A stretch of 18,738 nt of DNA, from NCBI GenBank assembly GCA_023404805.1, contig JAEYAL010000286.1:1-18738 (forward strand). Direction: 5' to 3'. How positions within the stretch are numbered: position 1 is the stretch's first letter; every line of letters starts with the position of its first letter. The translations under genes and the position numbers were made by a program. Under the pieces are notes generated by a model that did not search any database, was not told the DNA's origin, and worked only from the letters and a program-made list of their open reading frames with translations. This document shows, piece after piece, positions 1 to 6,326 of this stretch. The stretch comes from Actinomycetes bacterium (GTDB lineage Bacteria > Actinomycetota > Thermoleophilia > Solirubrobacterales > Solirubrobacteraceae).

Positions 1-1167
1 GGCATCAGCGGCGTCGGCCGCGGTCGCTGCGCGGCGCATGCGGCGGCGCTTGGCGCCCGGGAGGCCCGGACGCCCGTTGTCGATGCGGTCGCCGAGCAGG
101 GCGAGCATCGCCGGCAGCACGGTGAGCGACCCGAGGACGGCGATCGCGACGACGAGGATCGTGCCGGCGGCCATCGAGGTGAACTCCTCGACGCCCGTCA
201 TCAGCAGGCCCGCCAGCGCGACCATCACGGTGAGGCCCGAGACGAGGATCGCGCGGCCGACGCTGGCCGAGGCGGCGCTGAGCGCGGCGTCGAGCTCGCG
301 GCCGGCGCGGCGCTCCTCGCGCTCGCGGCGGATGTAGAAGAGCGAGTAGTCGACGCCCACGGCCAGGCCGATCAGCACGACCAGCGATCCGGTCGCGTCG
401 GCCATCGGCGCGATTTGCGACACGATGCCCATGGCGCCCATCGCGGCCGCGACTGACGTGATGCCGAGCACCAGCGGCACGCTTGCCGCGACGAACGCGC
501 CGAACACGAGCACGAGGATCAGCAGCGTCAGCGGCACCGAGATCAGCTCGGCCTTCTTGAGGTCGGACTCGACCATCTCGTCGATCGCGTCGTCGACGCT
601 GCCCGCGCCGGTCTGGGCGACGGTCACCTCCGTCCCCGCCGCAGCGCGCGCCGCGCTGACGACGCGCGTCACCGGCAGCGCCGACTTCGCCGCGTCATCC
701 GGTGAGCCGCGCAGCGTGACGCTGAGCAAGACGGCGGTGCCGTCGTCGTTGCGCAGTTCAGCCACCTCGCCGCCGCCCGGCAGCGGGCTGTGGACAGCCT
801 CGACCTGCGTCAGGCCCGTGAGCTGCGCCTGCAGCTTCGCGGCGACCTGGTCGGTCTTCGCGGCCGAGCGCGACTTGACGAGGATGACCTCGGTCGGACG
901 GTCCGCCAGGTCGGTCTTGGCGACGATCGCCTCAGCGCGGCCGGACGGCCCGACCCCGCCGTCCTCGGTGATCGTCTGCATGCCGGTCATCGCGCCACCG
1001 ACGATGCACCCGACGACGAGCGCGATCCACAGCAGGACCGTCGTCTTCGGAAAGCGCGCGGCGACGTGCGCGACGGCGTGCACCCCGCGGGCCAGGCCCT
1101 CGGGCGGAAGCTCAGGCGGCCGACCCGGCAGGGGCTGCGGAGGGCTGGACGTGGCATGCGTAGACAT
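1..1167 (-). CDS. MMPL/RND-family membrane transporter, N-terminal part (cut by window edge)
   Basis: These 389 codons run off the left edge, so the C-terminal half is missing. The ATG at 1167 opens a cytoplasmic tail rich in proline and serine (about residues 1-38). A first membrane helix follows (about 42-62), then an extracytoplasmic loop (about 63-205) and a block of hydrophobic helices from about 207 to 356. The GVDYS motif at residues 271-275 sits in a helix that ends in an RREREER cytoplasmic stretch. In characterised MmpL proteins this Asp-Tyr pair belongs to the proton relay. The family exports lipids or small molecules by proton antiport; the substrate here cannot be told. No strong Shine-Dalgarno is visible. 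It lies 116 bp downstream of nhaA on the same strand, with a perfect 20-bp palindrome between them, so it may have its own promoter. Family assignment is firm; function is open. Confidence 0.9.
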   Translation of the reverse strand, partial: MSTHATSSPPQPLPGRPPELPPEGLARGVHAVAHVAARFPKTTVLLWIALVVGCIVGGAMTGMQTITEDGGVGPSGRAEAIVAKTDLADRPTEVILVKSRSAAKTDQVAAKLQAQLTGLTQVEAVHSPLPGGGEVAELRNDDGTAVLLSVTLRGSPDDAAKSALPVTRVVSAARAAAGTEVTVAQTGAGSVDDAIDEMVESDLKKAELISVPLTLLILVLVFGAFVAASVPLVLGITSVAAAMGAMGIVSQIAPMADATGSLVVLIGLAVGVDYSLFYIRREREERRAGRELDAALSAASASVGRAILVSGLTVMVALAGLLMTGVEEFTSMAAGTILVVAIAVLGSLTVLPAMLALLGDRIDNGRPGLPGAKRRRMRRAATAADAADA

Positions 1168-1246
1168 GCCATCCACCGTGCCGGGAGAGCGGCTGCGCGC
1201 CCATGGGGCGCCATGGCGTCTGCCGCGCCGCAGCCCCCCGAGCCCA

Positions 1247-1266
1247 TGGTGGGGTTAACCCCACCA
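1247..1266. promoter_or_regulatory. Perfect 20-bp palindrome TGGTGGGGTTAACCCCACCA between nhaA and the MMPL gene
   Basis: Every base of this 20-mer matches its reverse complement. It lies 17 bp after the nhaA stop and 79 bp before the MMPL start. As DNA it fits a dimeric repressor operator for the MMPL gene. As RNA it folds into an 8-bp stem with a TTAA loop that could end the nhaA transcript, but no T-run follows. The sequence does not decide between the two. Confidence 0.6.
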
Positions 1267-1283
1267 GAGCAGCTGGCCGTCGT

Positions 1284-3194
1284 TTACCGCGCGCCTGAGC
1301 CGGGCCCGGCCACGCCCAACCTGGCGAGCAGCGTGGCGGCGTCGTAGGCGCCGTCGAGCCGCTCGCCGTCGAGGAACAGCGTGGGCGTGCCCGGGACCCG
1401 GCTGCGCGCAGCGCCGTCGACCTCCGCTTGGACGGCAGGACCCCGGACGTGGTGGCGGAGGTCGTCGGCGACGCGGTCCGGGTCGAGGCCCGCGTCGGCC
1501 GCCAACCGGAGCAGGTCGGCGGGCCCGAGGTCGTTGCCGACCGGGTGCGCGAGCAGCAGGTCGTGCATCGGCCAGAAGCGGCCTTGGGCCGCAGCTGAGA
1601 GGGCGGCCTCCGCCGCGAGCGTCGCCCCAGGGTGCTCCGCCTCGAGCGGCAACTGCCGGACCACGAACCGCAGGCGGTCGCCCGCCGCCGCGAGGACCTC
1701 GTCGAGGACGCGGCCGAGATCGCGCGTGTGCGGGCACTCGTAGTCGGCGAACAGCACCAGCGTGTGCGGTGCGTCGACGGGGCCGCGGATGCGGTCGAAG
1801 GCGGGATCGACCGCAGGCGAGAGCTCGGCGCCGGCGCCGTCGTCAGCGCCGGCGCTGGCCGGTGATCGCAGCGCCAGCGCCGTGAGCCCGACCACCGCCG
1901 CCAGTACCGACGCCGCGAGGACGCCGACCTTCGCCTCGTCCTGGAGCGCATCGTCGGTGAAGGCCAGCTCGGCGACGAACAGCGACACGGTGAAGCCGAT
2001 GCCCGCGAGCGCCGCAGCGCCGGGCACGTGGCCGCGCGTCATCCCCGACGGCAGCGGGCCGACGCGGAACCGCACCGCGGCGAGCGTCGCCCCGGAGATG
2101 CCAAGCGCCTTGCCGACGAGCAGGCCCAGCAGCACACCGAGCGTGATCGGCGACGACAACGCAGCCGAGAGCGCATCGCCGCTCAGCACCACGCCCGCGT
2201 TGGCGAGTGCGAACACCGGGACGACCACGTAGCTCGTGTACGGGTGGATCGCGGCCTGGAAGCGCTCGTTCGGCGAGACCGCCGCACCGATCTCGAGCAC
2301 CGCCGCGCGGCCCGAGGCGGGGTCGGGGCTGCGCCGGAACAGCCGCGTGACGCTCGCCGCCCGCTCGACGTCGGCTGGATCCGGAGCATGCACGGCGGTC
2401 AGCAGCCCCATCACCACGCCAGCGATCGTCGGGTGCACACCGGACTTCAGCGTGGCGTACCAGAGGATCAAGCCGGCCACGAAGTACGCGGGGCCGCGCC
2501 ACGGCGGGCCGAACCGCCGCAGCAGGCCGATGGCCATCGCGATGCCGACGGCCGCGGCGAGGGCCGTGAGGTCGATCGACTCCGAGTAGAACGCCGCGAT
2601 CACGGTGATCGCGCCGATGTCGTCGACGATCGCCAGCGTCAGCAGGAAGACCCGGACACCGGTCGGGATCCGGCTGCCGAGAATCGCAAGCGCGCCGAGC
2701 ACGAAGGCGATGTCGGTCGCCATCACGATCCCCCAGCCGCGGGCCGCCTCGGTCCCGGCGTTGACGGCGAAGTAGATCAGCGCCGGCACGGCCATCCCAG
2801 CGAGCGCGGCGATCGCTGGCACGGCCGCCGCGCGCCACTCGCGCAGCTCGCCGAGCACCAGCTCGCGCCGGATCTCCAGGCCGACGACATAGAAGAAGAA
2901 CGCCATCAGGCCGTCGTTGACCCAGTGGGCGAGGTCTTCGCTTACGCCGCGGCCGCCGACCTCAACGGTGAGCACGGTGTGCCAGAGGTCCTCGTAGCTG
3001 TCGCCTGCAGGCGAGTTTGCCCAGACGAGCGCGACGATCGTCGCTGCCAGGAGAAGCCCGGCGCTGCCGGTCTCCGTCGCGAGGAACGCGCGCACCGACC
3101 GCGAGCTGTGGTCGACCCAAGCCGTGCGTGTGGGTACCACAGCGCTGAGACCACCTGACGCGGCGGCGGCGGTATCGGCTGGTTCGGGAGTCAT
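1284..3194 (-). CDS. nhaA: Na+/H+ antiporter NhaA with C-terminal DsbA-like thioredoxin-fold domain
   Basis: The protein has 636 residues, against about 390 for stand-alone NhaA. Residues 30-445 are the antiporter: GLEIRRE at 105-111, the AALAGM/PALIY stretch at 129-141, Asp161 in ATDIAF, and the Asp191-Asp192 pair in LAIVDDIGAI. The last matches the E. coli Asp163/Asp164 ion-binding pair. A low-complexity Ala/Gly/Asp linker (about 446-462) leads to a thioredoxin-like domain (about 463-632). This has DYECPHT at 484-490 and the cis-proline loop VPGTPTLF at 600-607. Such NhaA-thioredoxin fusions are known in actinobacteria. The usual CxxC centre is CPHT here, so only one cysteine remains and a dithiol cycle is unlikely. 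A weak GAGG precedes the ATG. The role is presumably sodium and pH homeostasis at the inner membrane; the fused domain's job is unknown. Confidence 0.93.
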   Translation of the reverse strand: MTPEPADTAAAASGGLSAVVPTRTAWVDHSSRSVRAFLATETGSAGLLLAATIVALVWANSPAGDSYEDLWHTVLTVEVGGRGVSEDLAHWVNDGLMAFFFYVVGLEIRRELVLGELREWRAAAVPAIAALAGMAVPALIYFAVNAGTEAARGWGIVMATDIAFVLGALAILGSRIPTGVRVFLLTLAIVDDIGAITVIAAFYSESIDLTALAAAVGIAMAIGLLRRFGPPWRGPAYFVAGLILWYATLKSGVHPTIAGVVMGLLTAVHAPDPADVERAASVTRLFRRSPDPASGRAAVLEIGAAVSPNERFQAAIHPYTSYVVVPVFALANAGVVLSGDALSAALSSPITLGVLLGLLVGKALGISGATLAAVRFRVGPLPSGMTRGHVPGAAALAGIGFTVSLFVAELAFTDDALQDEAKVGVLAASVLAAVVGLTALALRSPASAGADDGAGAELSPAVDPAFDRIRGPVDAPHTLVLFADYECPHTRDLGRVLDEVLAAAGDRLRFVVRQLPLEAEHPGATLAAEAALSAAAQGRFWPMHDLLLAHPVGNDLGPADLLRLAADAGLDPDRVADDLRHHVRGPAVQAEVDGAARSRVPGTPTLFLDGERLDGAYDAATLLARLGVAGPGSGAR

Positions 3195-3292
3195 GGACCT
3201 CAGGCAGCGGCAGGCGTCAGTTCAACGCCGACCAGACTTCCCGGCACACCTCGAGGTCAGACCCTATCGTCCGCCGTGCCGCGGAGCGGGCT
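3195..3292 (-). promoter_or_regulatory. nhaA upstream region with TAGGGT -10 candidate and small hairpins
   Basis: On the minus strand a TAGGGT hexamer (3266-3261) fits the actinobacterial TANNNT -10 pattern. No convincing -35 is visible. A leader of about 60 nt would follow, holding the palindrome ACCTCGAGGT (3248-3257) and a GGCGT/ACGCC hairpin (3213-3229). I could not match it to any sodium or pH riboswitch class by eye. Confidence 0.3.
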
Positions 3293-4384
3293 CTACGCTG
3301 CGGCGGCGTGCGGCGGCTCGCGCCGGTCGTCACCCGGGATCGCGCGCAGGTTCGCATCGCCGAGGGTGCCGGCGACCACGCGGTTGCGCCCGGCGTGTTT
3401 GGCCCGGTAGAGCGCGGAGTCGGCTGCCGCGAACAGCGTGCTGTAGTCGAGCGCCGCGGGGTCGCCGACCGCCACGCCGACCGAGGTGGTCACGTCGACT
3501 CCGCCAGGCCGCGCGGCGACGATCGCCGAGCGGACCAGCTCGCCGCAGGCCGTCGCGGCGGCGACATCGGTGTCGGGCAGGACGACCGCGAACTCCTCGC
3601 CGCCGAGGCGGTAGATCAGCTCGTGATCGGCGAGCACGCGGCGCAGCTCAGCCGCGGTCGCGACGAGCACGGCGTCGCCCCTGGCGTGGCCGTGGTGGTC
3701 GTTGACGAGCTTGAAGTGGTCGAGATCGCAGAGCAGCAGGCCGACGGTCCGCTCGCGGGCGACAGCGACCTGCCGGACCTCCTCGAAGCGCTCGTCGAGC
3801 TTGGCCCGGTTGAGCAGGCCGGTCAGCGGGTCGAGCACCGCGGCGCGGCGCTGTGCGACCTCGCCGTTGCGCAGCGCCGTGCCGTACGCCAAGCAGCTGG
3901 TGCCCGTCGACAGCGCGACCGCGAAGATCTCGGGGTAGTCGACGAATGCCGCCCAGCCCTGGCTGAGCGCGCCGGCCGCCAGGCAGAGGAAGCTCCAGGC
4001 GGAGCCGACGATGATCCCGTTGCGCCCGTAACGGCACGGCAGCATGATCATGCAGATCACGAGCCAGAGCAGCGCTGGCGAATGCGGGCCGCCCGTGGCC
4101 ACGGCCGCCGCCGCGAACATCGCCTGGGTCACGAGCGTGAGCGACATCATCCAGACGTCGCCGTAGCTGCTGTGCTGATACTGGCGGTCCACGAACCGCG
4201 AATAGGCGGCGTACAGCACTCCGACCGCGAGGATCCACACGCCGTAGCGGCCTGACAGGAACGGCAGCGTCGCGATCACGGTGACGACCGTGACCTGCCG
4301 GGCCCGCGTGACGACCCGTTCGGTCTCACGGATGCGCCGGCGATCCTCCTCGGTGCCGACGAGCCAGGTGGTCGCCTTGTTCAT
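3293..4384 (-). CDS. Membrane-bound GGDEF diguanylate cyclase
   Basis: From the ATG at 4384 the protein has 363 residues. After a charged cytoplasmic N-terminus (about 1-28), roughly five or six hydrophobic helices span residues 30-170. The GGDEF domain follows, with DPLTGLLNR at 185-193, CDLDHFKLVND at 219-229 and the catalytic GGEEF at 261-265. It should condense two GTP into cyclic di-GMP. The inhibitory RxxD site expected nine to six residues before GGEEF reads ADHE, so product inhibition at this site is probably absent. There is no EAL, HD-GYP or periplasmic sensor domain. A GTG at 4441 would add 19 residues, but that stretch has much weaker GC at third positions than the gene, so the ATG is preferred. 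Neither start has a good Shine-Dalgarno. The gene lies 98 bp upstream of nhaA on the same strand. The signal sensed by the membrane part is unknown. Confidence 0.92.
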   Translation of the reverse strand: MNKATTWLVGTEEDRRRIRETERVVTRARQVTVVTVIATLPFLSGRYGVWILAVGVLYAAYSRFVDRQYQHSSYGDVWMMSLTLVTQAMFAAAAVATGGPHSPALLWLVICMIMLPCRYGRNGIIVGSAWSFLCLAAGALSQGWAAFVDYPEIFAVALSTGTSCLAYGTALRNGEVAQRRAAVLDPLTGLLNRAKLDERFEEVRQVAVARERTVGLLLCDLDHFKLVNDHHGHARGDAVLVATAAELRRVLADHELIYRLGGEEFAVVLPDTDVAAATACGELVRSAIVAARPGGVDVTTSVGVAVGDPAALDYSTLFAAADSALYRAKHAGRNRVVAGTLGDANLRAIPGDDRREPPHAAAA

Positions 4385-4444
4385 GCCGCTCGTATCGGGA
4401 GCCGCGCCAACGGCCCAGAGAAAGACCGGACGCCCGTCCACACT

Positions 4445-4526
4445 GGTCGGCGCGACTCCAACCCGATTCGTACGGCGCCGACCCGCGCGCCCCGCAGGTT
4501 CACCCGCGCCCGCGCCTCGGGCGCGC
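4445..4526. repeat. Two nested GC-rich inverted repeats upstream of the GGDEF gene
   Basis: GGTCGGCGC (4445-4453) and its exact complement GCGCCGACC (4475-4483) form a 9-bp inverted repeat with a 21-bp gap. Just beyond, GCGCGCCC (4485-4492) and GGGCGCGC (4519-4526) form an 8-bp repeat. Both lie 60-140 bp upstream of the cyclase ATG, in the region divergent from the secreted-protein gene. They could be operator sites or transcript hairpins. In such GC-rich DNA the second repeat may be fortuitous. Confidence 0.4.
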
Positions 4527-4560
4527 AGGCCATCGGCGGGGCCAGGCCCTGCTACTCACC

Positions 4561-4772
4561 GTGCGTATAACTACCCCATTGGGGGTGCCGGTATTAGTGT
4601 CTACCAGGTGTGAGCGCACAAAGTTGACGGTCGGGGGACAAAGCGACTTGCAACGTAGCGTCTCAAGGAGGAGAGTCCCGTTCGACGACCAGCGGGATAC
4701 CGACGGTACACCAGGCGGGTCGCCAACTCCAAGTCCCACGTCAAGGCGTGCTCCGCACGTCGTAGGAGAACC
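4561..4772 (+). promoter_or_regulatory. Promoter and hairpin-rich 5' leader of the secreted IPT protein gene
   Basis: This part of the 388-bp divergent gap (4385-4772) is less GC-rich than the genes. Possible -10 boxes are TATAAC (4566-4571) and TAGCGT (4657-4662); TTGACG (4625-4630) resembles a -35 but is badly spaced to either. TGTG-N4-CACA (4609-4620) is a short inverted repeat. Downstream lie four possible stem-loops before the start codon: TCCCG/CGGGA, TACC-GAC-GGTA, GGCG-GGT-CGCC and CGTGC-TCC-GCACG. The last ends just before the ribosome-binding site AGGAG that precedes the ATG at 4773. The layout would suit a structured regulatory leader, but I recognise no riboswitch class. The rest of the gap (4385-4560) holds only the inverted repeats at 4445-4526. 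Confidence 0.4.
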
Positions 4773-5690
4773 ATGTTCAAGTCCCGTGAAACCCGGCGGC
4801 TCATGCTCGCCGGCACCACTGCTGCCGTGGCCTTCGGCAGCCTCGCTGCTTCGGCTTCAGCCGCGACCAACACGACGACGCAGACGTCCAAGTGGCCGCT
4901 GCTCGGCAACCAGTCCGCCACGCTCGCCGTGACGGCCGACTTCCCGGCGACGGCGCAGGTCGGCGTGCCGACCGCCAACACCCCGGTCACCTCGAAGGTC
5001 ACGTTCAACCCGATCCTCTCGCAGGGCATCGACCTCATCGAGGGCGGCCACACGCTCGAGGGCGAGCTTCGCACCAAGGCCACGATCTCGACGCCCACCG
5101 GCGGCTCGATCGTCGTCAGCCTCCTCGGCTCGATCACGCCGGTCAATGTCGACGCTGACGCGCCGGCGCCGGACCCGCTCGTCCTTGAGGCGACCTCCAG
5201 CTCGCCGTCGCTCGTGTTCGACGACCCGGGCACCGCGAACATCAACGTGCAGTCGTTCTCGGCGAACCTGACGCTGCGTGATCGCAACGGCGATGTCATC
5301 CAGCTCCCGAACCCGTCGAGCGTTCCGGACAGCGACGGCAACCCCGACACGTTCGACGTCGTGTCGACCCTCTCGCCGGCCACCGGCCAGAACACGCTCC
5401 TGGACTCGATCGAGATCGTGAACCCAGGCCCGGTCGCAGGCGCCCCGACGATCGACAAGATCACCGGCGGCAAGCCGCGCGCCTCGATCGGCGGCGCGGT
5501 GGTGGTCCACGGCACCAAGCTGGCGAAGACCAGCAGCGTCACGGTCGGCGGCAAGCCGGCGACGTTCGTTGTCGTCAACGCCAAGACGCTCCTCGTGCTC
5601 GCTCCGTCGCAGCCCGCGGCTGGCAACTACCCGGTCGTCGTCACCAACGACAAGGGCGCCTCGGCTCCCGCGACGCTGACCTACCGCTAA
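4773..5690 (+). CDS. Secreted protein with C-terminal IPT/TIG domain
   Basis: The protein has 305 residues. Residues 1-31 are a classical signal peptide: FKSRETRR, a hydrophobic core with AGTTAAVAFGSLAA, and an ASA/A cleavage site near residue 30. Residues about 35-215 form a beta-rich, Thr/Val/Ser-rich domain that I do not recognise beyond a likely extracytoplasmic sandwich fold. Residues about 224-305 read as an IPT/TIG immunoglobulin-like domain: PTIDKITGG, GGAVVVHGTKL, VTVGGKPATF, LLVLAPSQPAAGNYPVVVTN, ending in TLTYR. There is no sortase motif, transmembrane anchor or lipobox, so it is probably released or held non-covalently. A clear AGGAG lies 7 nt before the ATG, and a hairpin terminator follows the stop. 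It stands alone on the plus strand, divergent from the diguanylate cyclase. A cell-surface role is inference only. Confidence 0.85.
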   Translation: MFKSRETRRLMLAGTTAAVAFGSLAASASAATNTTTQTSKWPLLGNQSATLAVTADFPATAQVGVPTANTPVTSKVTFNPILSQGIDLIEGGHTLEGELRTKATISTPTGGSIVVSLLGSITPVNVDADAPAPDPLVLEATSSSPSLVFDDPGTANINVQSFSANLTLRDRNGDVIQLPNPSSVPDSDGNPDTFDVVSTLSPATGQNTLLDSIEIVNPGPVAGAPTIDKITGGKPRASIGGAVVVHGTKLAKTSSVTVGGKPATFVVVNAKTLLVLAPSQPAAGNYPVVVTNDKGASAPATLTYR

Positions 5691-5700
5691 GCGGGAGCGA

Positions 5701-5729
5701 TGCCGGGGCGCAAGGAGCGCGTCCCGGCA
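5701..5729 (+). terminator. Hairpin terminator after the secreted IPT protein gene
   Basis: The arms TGCCGGG-GCGC (5701-5711) and GCGC-GT-CCCGGCA (5717-5729) pair over 11 bp with a five-base loop AAGGA and a two-base bulge, beginning 10 bp after the stop codon. There is no T-run, as is usual in GC-rich actinobacteria. A second stem-loop with GAGCGG/CCGCTC (5738-5761) follows directly. Confidence 0.6.
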
Positions 5730-5983
5730 GCCGCGTCGCCGGAGCGGCCATCCGCTCTGGCGCGAACGCTTTTGCCGGACGGCCGCGGGCGGTCTGGCAC
5801 CACGCTTGCCGGGGCCGCCCTAACGCTCTGCCCTGGCATTGCTGGGCCCGTGGACGGCGGGCCCCGACCCGTGTGGCCGTCGGCATCAAGGGGAGCCGAC
5901 GGCCGCCACCCCTCGCCGCGCAAGTCCACCGCGGCGATGCGCGTCGCGCCACTTCCCCGGCAGACGCCTCTCGCTCGCAACCA

Positions 5984-6026
5984 GCCTTCGGCCGGCTCAC
6001 CCACGGCTCTCGAGCCGGCCGAAGGC
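5984..6026. terminator. 15-bp perfect inverted repeat, possible bidirectional terminator
   Basis: GCCTTCGGCCGGCTC (5984-5998) is the exact reverse complement of 6012-6026, with a 13-base loop. Further out TCTCGC and GCGAGA can also pair past a bulge. Placed between convergent genes it could stop transcription from both sides, though it is 290-300 bp from either stop codon. A mobile palindromic repeat is the alternative. Confidence 0.5.
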
Positions 6027-6066
6027 GCGAGAGAACAGCCGCGTGCCCGCCGCGAGGCGAAGAAGC

Positions 6067-6148
6067 ACCGCGTCCCCGCCGCAAGCGCGCCGACCAAGCA
6101 ACAGAAGACCGCGTCCCCGCCGCAAGCGCGCCGACCAAGCAGCAGAAG
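6067..6148. repeat. 41-bp direct tandem repeat, two full copies plus flanking partial copies
   Basis: Copies at 6067-6107 and 6108-6148 differ at one position only (CAACAG against CAGCAG). A truncated third copy starts at 6149, and a degenerate shorter copy is visible at 6038-6065. Because 41 is not a multiple of three, the copies are read in different frames, which argues against a protein repeat. Confidence 0.85.
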
Positions 6149-6196
6149 ACCCGCGTCCCGCCGGCTCGTCCCGTAGGCGCCGCAAATGCCAAGGCG

Positions 6197-6305
6197 CGGG
6201 CGGGGGTGTCGTCTTCCGGGCGGATCGGCGGCGAGCTGTACGGGCTTCGCCGCCAGGCGAAACCGGACCGCGAGATCGCAGCCAGGGAGAGGACACCCCC
6301 GCCCG
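6197..6305. repeat. Long imperfect inverted repeat with internal TTCGCC/GGCGAA hairpin
   Basis: CGGGCGGGGGTGTC (6197-6210) and GACACCCCCGCCCG (6292-6305) are exact complements over 14 bp, with partial pairing continuing inward for several bases. Inside lies a compact stem TTCGCC (6246-6251), loop GCCA, GGCGAA (6256-6261). The element begins 22 bp past the permease stop on the minus strand. It may act as the ABC operon terminator or stabilise the transcript's 3' end. Confidence 0.5.
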
Positions 6306-6326
6306 GGCCGCCACCCACCAAAGGCC

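Larger units (their letters stand above)
5691..6326. other. 636-bp gene-free stretch between convergent genes, rich in hairpins and repeats
   Basis: The stretch lies between the stops of the secreted IPT gene and the MalG-like permease gene. Open frames cross it on both strands, but they are made of Arg/Ala/Pro/Ser runs, overlap each other and match no family. They are low-complexity translation of GC-rich DNA. What it does hold is structure: the stem-loops at 5701-5729 and 5738-5761, a 15-bp inverted repeat at 5984-6026, a 41-bp tandem repeat at 6067-6148, and a long imperfect inverted repeat at 6197-6305. It may be a hot spot for repeat acquisition or the remains of a lost gene. Confidence 0.6.

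Noticed and set aside
425..1258. Long plus-strand open frame opposite the MMPL gene
   Set aside because: It is the antisense of a clear MMPL family protein; composition is Ser/Ala/Thr/Arg-rich and matches no family. GC-rich DNA gives long mirror frames.
2028..3158. 376-codon plus-strand frame opposite nhaA
   Set aside because: Arg/Asp/His-rich translation of the complement of nhaA, whose motifs are unmistakable.
4603..4740. Cyclic-di-GMP (GEMM) or glycine riboswitch in the leader of the secreted protein gene
   Set aside because: A GGAGAG followed by a TCCCG/CGGGA stem and ACCGACGG recalls part of a glycine aptamer, but the CTCTCAGG closing strand and GCAA bases are missing. The GEMM core words are absent as well.
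5700..6176. Small basic protein with AASAPTKQQKT-like repeats, possibly histone-tail-like
   Set aside because: The 41-bp period breaks the reading frame between copies, overlapping frames look equally plausible, and there is no domain or good ribosome site.
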